64,000 nt of DNA, taken from contig NZ_NINX01000025.1 of the NCBI RefSeq assembly GCF_002188635.1, forward strand, positions 62,001 through 126,000, read 5' to 3'. Position numbers and translations under genes: made by a program. The notes beneath the pieces were generated by a model. The model ran no database searches, was not told the DNA's origin, and saw only the letters and a program-made list of their open reading frames with translations. Position 1 is the stretch's first letter; every line of letters begins with the position of its first letter. Origin of the DNA: Pigmentiphaga sp. NML030171 (GTDB lineage Bacteria; Pseudomonadota; Gammaproteobacteria; Burkholderiales; Burkholderiaceae_B). Shown here one piece after another: positions 32,694 through 42,096 of this stretch.

Positions 32694-33530
32694 ATGCCCA
32701 GCCCCACCCTCGCCCTCCTGCATCCCGGCGCCATGGGCGCGGCCATCGGCGCCTGCCTGGTCTCCACCGGCCACCGCGTGCTCTGGTGTTCCGCCGGGCG
32801 CAGCGCCGCCACGGCCGCGCGGGCGCGCCAGGCCGGTCTGGAAGACGCAGGCTCCCTGGCCGACGCCCTGCGCGCCGCCGACATCGCCATCTCGGTCTGC
32901 CCGCCGGACAACGCGCTCGACCTGGCGCGCGAGGTCGCGCGGCACCGGTACGGCGGCGTCTTCGTCGACGCCAACGCGGTCTCGCCGGCCACCCTCCGGC
33001 AGATCGAGGAAGCCGTGCGCGCCGGCGGCGCGCGCTTCGTGGACGGCGGCATCATCGGCCAGCCGCCGCGCGCGGCCGGCAGCACCCGTCTCTACCTGGC
33101 CGGCGACGGCGCTTCGGACATCGCTGCGCTGTTCGAAGGCAGCGCGCTCGAAGCCATCGCGCTGGACTCCCCCGCCGGCAGCGCTTCGGCGCTGAAGATC
33201 TGCTATGCCGCCTGGAGCAAGGGCGCCACCGCGCTGCTGGCCGGCATACGCGCGCTGGCCCGCCACGAAGGCGTCGAGCCGGCCCTGCTGGCCGAATGGC
33301 AGCGGTCCAGCCCGCAGACCCCGGCACGGTCGGAAGAGGTCGCGCAGAAGGCCGAGAAGGCCTGGCGCTGGGTGGGCGAGATGGAGGAAATCGCGTCCAC
33401 TTTCCATGCCTCCGGGCTGCCTTCGGGCTTTCACCTCGCGGCCGCGGACATCTTCCGGCGGCTGGACGTCTACAAGGATGCGCCCCGGCCGCCCGCCATG
33501 GACGAGGCGCTGGACCGGCTGCGGCGCTGA
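32694..33530 (+). CDS. NAD-binding 6-phosphogluconate dehydrogenase-like protein (DUF1932)
   Basis: A 278-residue protein. The N-terminal Rossmann half (1-125) contains LLHPGAMGAAIGACL and VSVCPPDNAL-like text (ISVCPPDNAL), as in beta-hydroxyacid dehydrogenases. DANAVSP and DGGIIGQPPR follow. The C-terminal helical DUF1932 half has SALKICYAAWSKGATALL, with the lysine that in relatives is catalytic. Substrate unknown. GGGAG lies 9 bp before ATG 32694. Ends 10 bp from the convergent response-regulator gene. Confidence 0.82.
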   Translation: MPSPTLALLHPGAMGAAIGACLVSTGHRVLWCSAGRSAATAARARQAGLEDAGSLADALRAADIAISVCPPDNALDLAREVARHRYGGVFVDANAVSPATLRQIEEAVRAGGARFVDGGIIGQPPRAAGSTRLYLAGDGASDIAALFEGSALEAIALDSPAGSASALKICYAAWSKGATALLAGIRALARHEGVEPALLAEWQRSSPQTPARSEEVAQKAEKAWRWVGEMEEIASTFHASGLPSGFHLAAADIFRRLDVYKDAPRPPAMDEALDRLRR

Positions 33531-33540
33531 CCCGCCGGCT

Positions 33541-34167
33541 TCAGACCAGGCCGAAGGACTTGGCGCGCAGCGCCGCCTCGGCGCGCGAGGCAATGTTGAG
33601 CTTCTCGTAGATGTGCTTGACGTGGTCGCCCACGGTATGGCGCGAGATGCCCAGCGCGGTGGCGATCTCGCCCAGCCGCAGGCCACGCGCCAGCAGCACC
33701 AGCACTTCGTTCTCCCGGGCCGACAGCGGGCTGATGACCGTGGACGGCCTCAAGCGGAAATGATCCAGCAGCCGGCGCGCGATGGCGGGCGACAGCGGCG
33801 GCTGGCCCTGGGCGATGCCGGTCAGCATGGCCGCGAGCTGGGCCGGCGGATGTTCCTTCAGCACATAGCCCTGCGCGCCGGCCTGCAAGGCGGCGAACAG
33901 CTTGCTGTCCTCGCCCGTGATGCTGGACACCACCACGGTGCAGCGCGGATGCCGCAGCGTCAGGGTGGCGATGAGTTCCGTGCCATCGCCGTCGGGCAGT
34001 CCCAGGTCCACCAGGGCCAGGTCCGGCACCCGCTCGGCGATGGCCGCGCCCGCCTGCGCCAGGTCCTGGCCGCAGCGCACGCGCGCTTCCGGAAAGGCCA
34101 GCGCCACGGCCTCGCTCAGCATGGCCGCCGCTTCCGGCAGGTCTTCGACGATCAGGATGTCGTTCAT
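33541..34167 (-). CDS. NarL/FixJ-family response regulator
   Basis: A 208-residue regulator. The receiver domain has Asp54 in LVDLGLPDGDG, acidic residues in IVEDLP and the conserved lysine in YVLKEHPP. A LuxR-type helix-turn-helix (about 145-205: LSARENEVLVLLARGL, EIATALGISRHTVGDHVKHIYEKL) completes it. Its ATG overlaps the sensor kinase stop by 4 bp, so the two form a pair. A likely target is the divergent lipoprotein gene at 36629 or the pair's own promoter. Confidence 0.9.
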   Translation of the reverse strand: MNDILIVEDLPEAAAMLSEAVALAFPEARVRCGQDLAQAGAAIAERVPDLALVDLGLPDGDGTELIATLTLRHPRCTVVVSSITGEDSKLFAALQAGAQGYVLKEHPPAQLAAMLTGIAQGQPPLSPAIARRLLDHFRLRPSTVISPLSARENEVLVLLARGLRLGEIATALGISRHTVGDHVKHIYEKLNIASRAEAALRAKSFGLV

Positions 34168-36422
34168 GCCCGCACCTCCGCCGGCGCCGCCGGCTCCACG
34201 GACGCCACGGCTGAATTCCCGGGCCCCAGCGGCAGGCAGATCCTCAGGATACAGCCGTCCTCGCCGCGTTCGAGCCCGACCACCCCCTGGTACTCGGCCA
34301 GGCGCCGCCGCATGCCGGCCAGGCCCAGGCCGATGCTGGCCGGCCCCGCAACGGGCGCGCTGCGGCCGGAGCCGCGCATGCCATCGTCCACCATGACGAT
34401 GTCCAGCCGGCCGTTGCCCGCTCGCACCTCCACCTCGATACGGGTGGGACCGCCATGCTTGAGCGCGTTGGACAGGCCCTCGCGCAGGGCGCGTTCCAGG
34501 GTGGCCTTCATCCGGGCCGGCAGGGCCGACTGCATGTCGGGCAGCGGCATGGCCGGCACGAACTCGTTCCAGACGAAATCCACGCCCGCCGCGTCGCAGC
34601 GGGTGGCCATCTCGGCGCGCCAATCGGCCAGTGCATCGGCCAGCGGCTGGCTGTGGCCCTCCAGGGCCGACAGCGTGGTGCGCAGGTCGCTCATCGCCGC
34701 GCGCGCGACATCGGCCGCCACGCCGTCGCCCGCGCGCGACGCCTGGTGGATCAGCATCAGCAGCCGCGCGCCGATGTCGTCGTGCATGTCCTGCGCGATG
34801 CGATGGCGTTCTTCGCGCACGCCCCGCTCGTAGGAATCGCGCCCCTCGCCCGCCTTCTGCACCAGGCTGGACAGCGATACCGCCAGCTCGACGTCGTGCG
34901 GCGCGAACAGCCTGCGGCCGCGATCGGCCAGGCGCAGCACCCGCGCCTCCAGGCCGCCGCAGGACGGCACCCACAGCGCCTGCCCCGACTCCAGCAGGGT
35001 GGCCGAACGGGGGTCCTCGGCCTCGGCATGCGCAAGGCGGCGAATGTCCAGCGGATCGAACAACTGCCCGAGCAGCGCGTCCCACCGGCGCTCCTGTTCC
35101 CCTCGCGAGGGCGAGAAGGCAATGCGGATCAGCTCGGGGAAAGTGGAGTCGACCCGCGCGCCCCGGGCGCCGGTCAGCCGGCGCCACAGCCACTGTCGGA
35201 ACGGGAAGTACAGCCAGCCGCACAGCAGCAGCGACACGCCCATCGAGAACGCCGGGTTCCAGCGCAGCCAGACGATCAGCGCCGCGTCCATCAGCACCAC
35301 CGCCAGCGCCCCGGCCAGCCACAGCAGGATCCGGTAGGCCCAGCGGTCCAGGTCGAACAGCCGGTACCGGCGCAGGCCGAACGCGAGCCCGACGTAGATG
35401 ATCAGGAAGTAGCCGAAGGCGTAGCCCTGGGAGATGGGCGGAAAGAAGCCCAGCACCTTGGATCCCGTCGTCGAGAAGACGAACAGGCCGCTGCCCACCA
35501 GCATGGACAGTGCCAGCCAGCGCAGCGCGGCCCGATCCAGCGGACGGCCCCGGCTCATTCTCCATTGCACGCCGGCCAGCGCGATCGCGCCCAGCATCTC
35601 GGACATGATGCCCATGCGGGTCCAGTTCTGGCTGGGCAGCCACTGCATCGTGTCGGCCAGCCACCAGGCCCCGTACACCACGGGCAGCGCCCACAGCGCC
35701 CCCACCGGCACCAGCCGCCTCGGATAACACAGGAACACCGCCAGCAGCGCGCACCCGAACATGAAGGCGCCGGCGTGGTTGGCGGCGGACAGCGCGTGGA
35801 ACAGTTCCCCGCCCAGCGCCAGTTCGCGGCTGCTATAGACCGCCGCGGGCACCGCGAAGGCGGGGAAGGCCAGGCCGGTCAGCGCGAACATGCCCGCGCC
35901 CAGGTCCGTCGGCCGCAAGGCCCAGACCCAGCATGCGATCAGGCACCCGGCGAAGCTGACGACGAGCTGGAACCAGAACGTCGCCGGCAGCGATCCCAGC
36001 GGCCGGGTCGCGGGCGTCCAGACCTCGGCCGCGCGCGAACCATCGACCCGTGTCCACTCGGCCCGCACGGGCCCGTCCAGCAGCGCGCGGAATTTTGCCT
36101 GCCGGTCGAAGAACCTGTTCATGCGCGCGTATTCGTCGAAGAAGTCGGGCTCTTCGATCAGGTCGTCGGGCTCCACGTCCAGGCCGGTGCGCTCTCCGGG
36201 ACGCGAAAGCGCCAGGCGCGACGCGCCTTCCTCCAGGCCATGGGCGGGGCCGCCGGACAGTCCGCGCGCGCGCACGCTGCCGGCTTCGTCGACAGTGAAT
36301 GCGATGCCCAGCCAGGGCGTCTGCAACGCCCCCCAGGTGGCCGCCGCGGCGGCGGCCGCGCACAGCGCCAGCACCGCCAGCAGGATGCGGGCAGGCACGG
36401 CCAGGAACGAATTGATGGGCAT
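34164..36422 (-). CDS. Membrane histidine kinase with PDZ-like periplasmic domain
   Basis: A 752-residue sensor. One helix (about 8-30) is followed by a periplasmic part (35-145) whose start (TPWLGIAFTVDEAGSV, GGPAHGLEEG) and RVDGSRAAEVWT end look PDZ-like. Seven or more helices run from 148 to 415, then a GAF-like region (about 440-525). The HisKA_3 dimerisation domain has His547 in AQDMHDDIGARLL, and the HATPase has EGLSNALKHGG, DDGMRGSG and GLGLAGMRRRL. It should phosphorylate the NarL-type partner. The stimulus is unknown; the periplasmic domain suggests an envelope or peptide cue. Confidence 0.87.
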   Translation of the reverse strand: MPINSFLAVPARILLAVLALCAAAAAAATWGALQTPWLGIAFTVDEAGSVRARGLSGGPAHGLEEGASRLALSRPGERTGLDVEPDDLIEEPDFFDEYARMNRFFDRQAKFRALLDGPVRAEWTRVDGSRAAEVWTPATRPLGSLPATFWFQLVVSFAGCLIACWVWALRPTDLGAGMFALTGLAFPAFAVPAAVYSSRELALGGELFHALSAANHAGAFMFGCALLAVFLCYPRRLVPVGALWALPVVYGAWWLADTMQWLPSQNWTRMGIMSEMLGAIALAGVQWRMSRGRPLDRAALRWLALSMLVGSGLFVFSTTGSKVLGFFPPISQGYAFGYFLIIYVGLAFGLRRYRLFDLDRWAYRILLWLAGALAVVLMDAALIVWLRWNPAFSMGVSLLLCGWLYFPFRQWLWRRLTGARGARVDSTFPELIRIAFSPSRGEQERRWDALLGQLFDPLDIRRLAHAEAEDPRSATLLESGQALWVPSCGGLEARVLRLADRGRRLFAPHDVELAVSLSSLVQKAGEGRDSYERGVREERHRIAQDMHDDIGARLLMLIHQASRAGDGVAADVARAAMSDLRTTLSALEGHSQPLADALADWRAEMATRCDAAGVDFVWNEFVPAMPLPDMQSALPARMKATLERALREGLSNALKHGGPTRIEVEVRAGNGRLDIVMVDDGMRGSGRSAPVAGPASIGLGLAGMRRRLAEYQGVVGLERGEDGCILRICLPLGPGNSAVASVEPAAPAEVRA

Positions 36423-36628
36423 GTCGGGATTCCAGCGGCAATCGGGACGCGAACGGGGGCGGCACGCTGATGATGAAGAAAGACCCCGGCCAGTACAAGC
36501 CATTCGTCGCCTGCCGGCAACCCCGTGTTCGCGGGATTGCCCGCCCCGCTCCACATGGGAAGAATCGCCGGACACCACCCGACCGGCCGCGAACGCGGCA
36601 GGTCTCATCCACGCCACGAAGGTATTCC

Positions 36629-37705
36629 ATGATGAAGCTACCGTTCTTCCCGCCACGCATTGCGCGCCTTGCCGCGTGCGCCTGTCTCGCACTTGCCCTG
36701 GGCGCCTGCGGCGGCGACGGCGGCTCGTCGGGCGGCGCGAGTCCGCCGGCACCGAAGACGGACACGCTGTCGGGCACGGCGGCCACCGGCGCCGCCGTGG
36801 CCAACGCCACCGTCACCGTCGTGAACGCGGCGGGCGCCACCGCCACCGGCAAGAGCGGCGCCGATGGCCGCTACAGCATCACCATCGAATCGGCGCCGCC
36901 CTACCTGCTCAAGGTCTCGACCGGATCGGGATCGGTGCTGTACTCGTTCGCGGCGGCCGCGGGCACGGCCAACATCACGCCGCTGACCACGCTGGCGCTG
37001 CATGATGCCGGCGGCAGGAAACCGCTGGCCGCGCTGTTCGAGGGTTGGAAGACCACTCGCCTCGCAGGCGACGCGATCACAGCCGCTGCCAAGCGTGTGA
37101 ACGCCAACTTCGCCGCGCTCTACACCGCCAAGGGCGTGGATCCCAAGACCTTCGATTTCTTCAGCCGCGGCTTCGCCGCCGACGGCAAGGGCTTCGATGC
37201 GGTGCTGGACGGCGTATCGATTTCGCTCAGTTGCTCCACCACGTCCTGCTCGGAAACGATCAAGGTCGGCGAAAGCGTCACCACCTATGATTTCTCGATC
37301 AGCGTGGCCGGCATCTCGTTCAGCGGCGGCGGCACGAGCAGCACCATCCCGGCCGGCTCGAAGTGGGAACTGACCGTGCGGGGCTCGGCCAACGGCGTGC
37401 CTTTCGAGCAGACCATCGGCAACATCGAATTCGGCGCCGTGCCGGCCTCGGCCGACGGTGCCCAACAGGTGGTGCAGCAGTACGGCGGCGTCTCGGGCGG
37501 CGTGTCCGGCCCCGGGGTCAGCCTGAGCTACAGCTACAGCGACCTGTCGACCAGCTACGAGGGCTGCGGAGGCTGCGGCGTCGGCAGCACCATCGTGCTC
37601 AAGAGCAAGGGCTCGGTGTCGGTCTCGGGCACCGCAAACGGCATCACGATCCCGCCCACCACGACCCGGTTCGACTACACCTATACCTACAGGCGCACCA
37701 GTTGA
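36629..37705 (+). CDS. Exported lipoprotein with carboxypeptidase-regulatory-like domain
   Basis: A 358-residue lipoprotein. The signal peptide ends in LALGAC, so Cys27 should be lipidated, followed by a Gly/Ser-rich tether. A Ig-like carboxypeptidase-regulatory domain (about 45-110: LSGTAATGAAVANATVTV, GADGRYSITI) comes next, then a region with two cysteine pairs (LSCSTTSC and GCGGCG). The rest is beta- and serine-rich. Divergent from the two-component system, with 206 bp between starts, so it may be its target. Its last 19 bp overlap the LLM monooxygenase. Function unknown. Confidence 0.78.
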   Translation: MMKLPFFPPRIARLAACACLALALGACGGDGGSSGGASPPAPKTDTLSGTAATGAAVANATVTVVNAAGATATGKSGADGRYSITIESAPPYLLKVSTGSGSVLYSFAAAAGTANITPLTTLALHDAGGRKPLAALFEGWKTTRLAGDAITAAAKRVNANFAALYTAKGVDPKTFDFFSRGFAADGKGFDAVLDGVSISLSCSTTSCSETIKVGESVTTYDFSISVAGISFSGGGTSSTIPAGSKWELTVRGSANGVPFEQTIGNIEFGAVPASADGAQQVVQQYGGVSGGVSGPGVSLSYSYSDLSTSYEGCGGCGVGSTIVLKSKGSVSVSGTANGITIPPTTTRFDYTYTYRRTS

Positions 37706-39075
37706 TCCCGGTCCCGGCGGGAGCCGGGCAGGCCCAGCCCCAGGTGATCCCTGAAGGTCGGGCCTTCGTAGTCCAGGCGGAACAGGCCGCGCCGCTGCAG
37801 CACCGGCACGACCAGTTCCGCGAATGCCTCGACGGCCCCTGGCACGTAGGCGGGAAAGATGTTGAAGCCGTCCGCCGCCCGCTGGTCGAACCAGGCCTGG
37901 ATGAAATCGGCGACCTCCTCGGGGTTGCCCACCACGATGGCGCCCATGGCCCCCGCCGTATCGATCAGGTCGCGATAGGAAATACGCGCCGCACCCGTCA
38001 GCGACCGGCGGGTGCGGCGGGCGGTCTCGTCGATCAGCCTGCGCCCCGCCTCGGACGCCTGCCCGTACAGCGCGGGTTCCACCACGGCGCCGGGGTCGTT
38101 GCCGCGCACGTCCACGCCCAGGGTCTCGGACAGCGCGCTCAGGTTGCGCCGGCGGCCGCGCCCCAGCCCGCCCTTGCGGACCTCGCCCGCCGCCTCTTCC
38201 GGGTCCAGCGGCAGGAAGGCGTTCAACCTGTCGTAGATCGCCACGGCTTCTTCGGTGGTGGGCGCGACTATGGGCGTGAGGCCCGGCAGGATGGCGATTT
38301 CGTCTTCGCCGCGTCCGTAGCGGGCGGCGCGCTGCTTGATGTCGGCGTAGTAGGCCTGGGCCGACGGAATGTCGGGCTGGCCGGCGAAGATGACGTCGGC
38401 CTCGCGCGCGCCCAGTTCGCGCGACCGGTCCGAGGTGCCCGCGTGCAGGATGACCGCATGGCGCTGCGGCAGCCGCGGCACGTCCAGCGGGCCGGCGATG
38501 CGGAAGTGCCGTCCGTCGTGATCCAGCGGGACGCCCGCCGGCGCCTCGACCGACGGTGCGCCGTCCCACAATGCCTTCACCACGTCGACGAACTCGTCGG
38601 CCCAGTCATAGCGCTTGCCCGTTTCCCAATGCTCGGTGCGGCTGAAGTTGGCGGCGGCGATGTCGTCGGCGCCGGTCACGATGTTCCAGGACGCCCGGCC
38701 CGCGCTGACGTGATCCAGCGAGCCCATCAGGCGCGCCACGGAATAGGGATCGTAGTAGGTGGGATTGGCGGTGACGACGATGCCGATGCGCGACGTGGCG
38801 GCGGCCAGGCTGGCGGCCGTCGTGAACGGCTCGAGCCGCGACATCTGCGCGGGGTTGGTGCGTTGTAGCCGCGGATCCGTGGCAAGCCGGTCGCCCAGGA
38901 ACAGGAAGTCGAACCGGGCCCGTTCGGCCACTTGCGTCACGTGCTGCAGGAACTCGATGTCGAACGCCGCGTCCTCTCTGGCGTCCGGCAGGCGCCATCC
39001 GGCGGCGTGGGTGCCGGTGGCCCAGAACATCAGGCCCAGGTGCAGGCGGCGGATTGCTTGGCTCATGGCGGTCAT
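37687..39075 (-). CDS. LLM flavin-dependent monooxygenase (NtaA/SnaA/DszA family)
   Basis: A 462-residue FMNH2-dependent monooxygenase. LGLMFWATGTHAAGWR, FLGDRLATDP, SLDHVSAGRASWNIVTG, the GTSDRSRELGAREADVIF segment and FNIFPAYVPGAVEAF are hallmarks of the DszA/NtaA/DmoA group, which cleave C-S or C-N bonds. Its ATG at 39075 overlaps the upstream LLM stop by 4 bp. A flavin reductase must supply FMNH2, but none is encoded nearby. The linked ABC importer suggests an organosulfur substrate such as a sulfone or thioether; this is inference. Confidence 0.87.
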   Translation of the reverse strand: MTAMSQAIRRLHLGLMFWATGTHAAGWRLPDAREDAAFDIEFLQHVTQVAERARFDFLFLGDRLATDPRLQRTNPAQMSRLEPFTTAASLAAATSRIGIVVTANPTYYDPYSVARLMGSLDHVSAGRASWNIVTGADDIAAANFSRTEHWETGKRYDWADEFVDVVKALWDGAPSVEAPAGVPLDHDGRHFRIAGPLDVPRLPQRHAVILHAGTSDRSRELGAREADVIFAGQPDIPSAQAYYADIKQRAARYGRGEDEIAILPGLTPIVAPTTEEAVAIYDRLNAFLPLDPEEAAGEVRKGGLGRGRRRNLSALSETLGVDVRGNDPGAVVEPALYGQASEAGRRLIDETARRTRRSLTGAARISYRDLIDTAGAMGAIVVGNPEEVADFIQAWFDQRAADGFNIFPAYVPGAVEAFAELVVPVLQRRGLFRLDYEGPTFRDHLGLGLPGSRRDRDQLVRL

Positions 39076-40202
39076 CCGTTGACGGGTTGCGCAAGGGAAG
39101 CGTGGCGATTGGCGGGACGAGCCAGGCCCAGCCGCCCGCGCAGCGTCGGCGCGAAGCCTGCGGCCGCGGGCCCGATCGGGCCGCACCGGGCCAGCGCCGG
39201 CACCACCTGTTCCGCGAAGCGCGGCCACTGGCCGGCTTCGGGCGCGGGCAGCACCGCAAAGCCGTCCGCCAGGCCCCGCGCCACCCAGGCCTGCAAGGTG
39301 GCGGCGATCTCGTCCGGCGTGCCGATCGCCGCGACGGCGTCGGGACGGGAGGCCACGCGGGCGCGCAGCCGCCGCGCCTCGTCGGGCGTATCGGCGACCC
39401 AGGGCACGATGGGCGCGAGCACCCGCGGCGAGTTCGCTGCGCGCCCCTCGCGCACGGCCAGCGCGCGCAGCGCCTGGCCCGCCTCGCGCACACCGCCCTC
39501 GTCCCCGGCCGCCACCACCACGACATCGGCCTCGGCAGCTGCCCACGGCCGCGACGCAGGCGAGCGTTCGACATGGACCAGCGGCAACTGGCCCTGCGGC
39601 GGCCGCGCGACGTTCAGCGGTCCCTGGACCTGGAAATGCTCGCCCCGGTGCGCAATGGCGTGGATCTTGGCGCCGTCCACGAAACGGCCGCTAGCCTTGT
39701 CGCGCAGGAAAGCGTCGTCCTCCCAGCTGTCCCACAGCGCGCGCACCACGTGCAGGAACTCCCTGGCATGCCGCCCGGGATCCGCCGGCGCGGCGCGATC
39801 GCGCACGCCGAAGTTGACCGCCGCCGCGCGCGCGGGATCGTGCACCAGGTTGAGCGCCGCCCGCCCATGGGTGATGTGGTCCAGCGAAGCGGTCAGGCGG
39901 GCCAGGTTGAACGGTTCGTAGTAGGCGGCGTCGGCCGTCACGGCCAGGCCCAGGTGGCGGGTGCGCGTCGCGATGAAGGAAGCCGCCGTGAACGGGTCGA
40001 GGCGCACGCGCGGCGCGGCGCCTTCGACGCGCGGTTCGTCATCGAGCACCAGCAGGTCGAACCCGGCGCGCTCGACTTCCAGCGCCAGGCTGGTCAGCAG
40101 CGAGCCGGCGAACGCCGTCTCGATCGAGGGCTCGGCGCCGCGATGCAGATACGCCAGCAGCGGGCCGCCGGCACGCGGAAGGGATACGGATGTGGAAGAC
40201 AT
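39072..40202 (-). CDS. LLM-family monooxygenase, shorter paralog
   Basis: A 376-residue luciferase-like protein. It shows the same backbone as its neighbour (LDPFTAASFIATRTRHLGLAVTADAAYYEPF, SLDHITHGRAALNLVHDP, ADGFAVLPAP) but is about 85 residues shorter, lacks the N-terminal GLMFWATGTH block, and has LAYLHRGAEPSIE instead. The C-terminal GFAPTLRGRLGLARP mirrors the TFRDHLGLGLP of the partner. The two may act in sequence or as a heteromer. It lies 20 bp after the ABC ATPase gene. Confidence 0.85.
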   Translation of the reverse strand: MSSTSVSLPRAGGPLLAYLHRGAEPSIETAFAGSLLTSLALEVERAGFDLLVLDDEPRVEGAAPRVRLDPFTAASFIATRTRHLGLAVTADAAYYEPFNLARLTASLDHITHGRAALNLVHDPARAAAVNFGVRDRAAPADPGRHAREFLHVVRALWDSWEDDAFLRDKASGRFVDGAKIHAIAHRGEHFQVQGPLNVARPPQGQLPLVHVERSPASRPWAAAEADVVVVAAGDEGGVREAGQALRALAVREGRAANSPRVLAPIVPWVADTPDEARRLRARVASRPDAVAAIGTPDEIAATLQAWVARGLADGFAVLPAPEAGQWPRFAEQVVPALARCGPIGPAAAGFAPTLRGRLGLARPANRHASLAQPVNG

Positions 40203-40222
40203 GTGGAACCCCAGGTGAAGAG

Positions 40223-41020
40223 TCAGCGCGCCGAGGCCAGCGCGCGCAGCGGAGCCCGGGCCGGCGAGGCGCCTGTGTCGATCGCATGCAGGGCGTCGTA
40301 GATCGACGCCTCAAGCTTGAGCAGCGACAGGTCGCCGCGCCGGCGCGGCCGCGGAACGGCCACGCGGAAGGTGTCGTGGATATGGCCCGGCCGGGGCGAC
40401 AGCAGCACGATGCGGTCGGCCAGGAACACCGCCTCGCCCACGTCGTGCGTGACGAACACCACCGTGCGCCGGTGCGCCTGCCAGATGCGCACCAGGTCTT
40501 CCTGCAGCCGGATGCGCGTGATGTGGTCCACCGCGCCGAAGGGCTCGTCCATCAGCAGCACGCTGGGTTCATTAGCCAGCGCGCGGGCGATGCCGGCCCG
40601 CTGGCGCATGCCGCCCGACAACTGGTGCGGGTACTTGTCGCCGAATCCCGCCAGCCCCACCAGCTCCAGATAGGCCTCGGCGGTCCGGCGCCGCAGCGCC
40701 TTGTCGCGTCCCCGGATCTCCAGGCCCAGCTGGACGTTGCGCGCCACCGTGCGCCAGGGCAGCAGCGAGGCGTCCTGGAACACCACCCCCACCGAGGGGA
40801 ACGGCCCGGCGATGGGCCGGCCGTCGAACAGGGCCTGCCCGGCGGTGGGGCGCTGCAGGCCGGCCAGGATCTCCAGCAGCGTGCTCTTGCCGCAACCGCT
40901 GGGGCCCAGCAGCACCACGAACTCCCCTTCATCGATATCGAGGTCGATATCGGCCAGCGCATGCACGGGCTTCGCGCCCCCATAGACCTGGCTCAGCTTG
41001 CGGATCGAGAAAATGGACAC
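40223..41020 (-). CDS. ABC importer ATPase (SsuB/TauB-like)
   Basis: A 265-residue ABC ATPase: Walker A GPSGCGKS (39-46), Q-loop FQDASLLPW (79-87), signature LSGGMRQR (132-139), Walker B VLLMDEP (152-158) and the switch histidine in FVTHDVGEA. The FQDASLLPWRTV wording is typical of the nitrate/sulfonate/taurine importer class. It lies 17 bp after the binding-protein gene and 20 bp before the LLM pair, all on one strand. Confidence 0.9.
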   Translation of the reverse strand: MSIFSIRKLSQVYGGAKPVHALADIDLDIDEGEFVVLLGPSGCGKSTLLEILAGLQRPTAGQALFDGRPIAGPFPSVGVVFQDASLLPWRTVARNVQLGLEIRGRDKALRRRTAEAYLELVGLAGFGDKYPHQLSGGMRQRAGIARALANEPSVLLMDEPFGAVDHITRIRLQEDLVRIWQAHRRTVVFVTHDVGEAVFLADRIVLLSPRPGHIHDTFRVAVPRPRRRGDLSLLKLEASIYDALHAIDTGASPARAPLRALASAR

Positions 41021-41037
41021 CGGGCGACTCCTTGCGA

Positions 41038-42054
41038 TCAGCCTTTCAGCGCCGCCGATCTATCGGGGTACTGGAACGGCTTGACGTATTCCCGCGGCAC
41101 GAAGCGCAGGTCGATGTACTTCTTCGCGTCATACGGCGCCTTCTGGTTCCGCTGCTCGATCTCGATGCGCTGCGTATCCTGGATGGCGACCGGATCGACG
41201 TCGGGATTGTTGTCCCAGACGTCGTCCTCCTGCCTGAGCGCCAGTTCGACCGCGCGGGGGTTGAGCTTGAGCCGCGCCTGCAGCCACGGCAGGTACTCCG
41301 GGTAGTTCGCCTTGGCGTAGGTGTAGGACTTGAAATAGGCCCGCAGCCCGCGGCGCAGCAGGTCGGGATCGTTCGCGATCAGCCGGTCGCCCGCGATCAG
41401 CACGCCGGTGTGATAAGTGGGCAGGTAGTCCCAGCCCCGGGCCAGCGTGCGGCTGGTCTTCTCCAGCTCGCCCAGCGCGGCAAAGGGCTGGTGGATGATG
41501 GTCGCGTCCACCTGGCCGGAGATCAGCGTGCCGTAGGCCTGCTGGGTCGAGCCATTGCCGAACAGCGTCACGTCGCGGCGGGGATCGAGGCCGTTGCGGA
41601 CCAGGATCGTGCGCAGCACCGTATCCAGGTTCGAACCCGCATGGGCATTGCCCACGGTCTTGCCCTTCAGGCCGGCGATGCTCTGGATGCCGGGCCGGGC
41701 GATCAGGAAGTACGGTCCCTTGCTGCGAAAGCCCGACGATACGATCTTGATCGGCGCGCCCAGCGCCGCGGCGCGCAGGTAGACGCTGGTCGGCCCGAAC
41801 GCGAACGACAGCTCGCCGGTCGCGACGCCGGTCACCGCATCCTGTACGTCCACGAACTCCACCTCCAGGCCCTCTTCGCGGAAGAATCCTTTCTCCACGC
41901 CAAAGGCGATGGGCTGCTGGGTGTAGCTGTTGGTGGCCACGAGCTTGAGCTTCTTCGTCGCGGCGCCCTGCGCGGACGACAATCCGGGAACGGAGGCGGA
42001 AAGGGCCGCCAGGGCGGCAAGGCGCGACAGCATGTCGCGTCGGTTCTTGTTCAT
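41038..42054 (-). CDS. ABC importer substrate-binding protein (SsuA/NMT1-like)
   Basis: A 338-residue exported protein. The leader MNKNRRDMLSRLAALAAL has a twin-arginine-like RRDML, so Tat export is possible; cleavage is expected near SSAQG (about 29). Then LVATNSYTQQPIAFGVEKGFFREEGLEV, GELSFAFGPTSVYLRAAALG and SGQVDATIIHQPF follow, typical of aliphatic sulfonate/nitrate/taurine-binding proteins. ATG 42054 is preferred to GTG 42066. It sits between permease and ATPase genes. Confidence 0.87.
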   Translation of the reverse strand: MNKNRRDMLSRLAALAALSASVPGLSSAQGAATKKLKLVATNSYTQQPIAFGVEKGFFREEGLEVEFVDVQDAVTGVATGELSFAFGPTSVYLRAAALGAPIKIVSSGFRSKGPYFLIARPGIQSIAGLKGKTVGNAHAGSNLDTVLRTILVRNGLDPRRDVTLFGNGSTQQAYGTLISGQVDATIIHQPFAALGELEKTSRTLARGWDYLPTYHTGVLIAGDRLIANDPDLLRRGLRAYFKSYTYAKANYPEYLPWLQARLKLNPRAVELALRQEDDVWDNNPDVDPVAIQDTQRIEIEQRNQKAPYDAKKYIDLRFVPREYVKPFQYPDRSAALKG

Positions 42055-42096
42055 GATGGAATCCACAGGAAAGCGAAGCGGGGAAATGACGAACGG

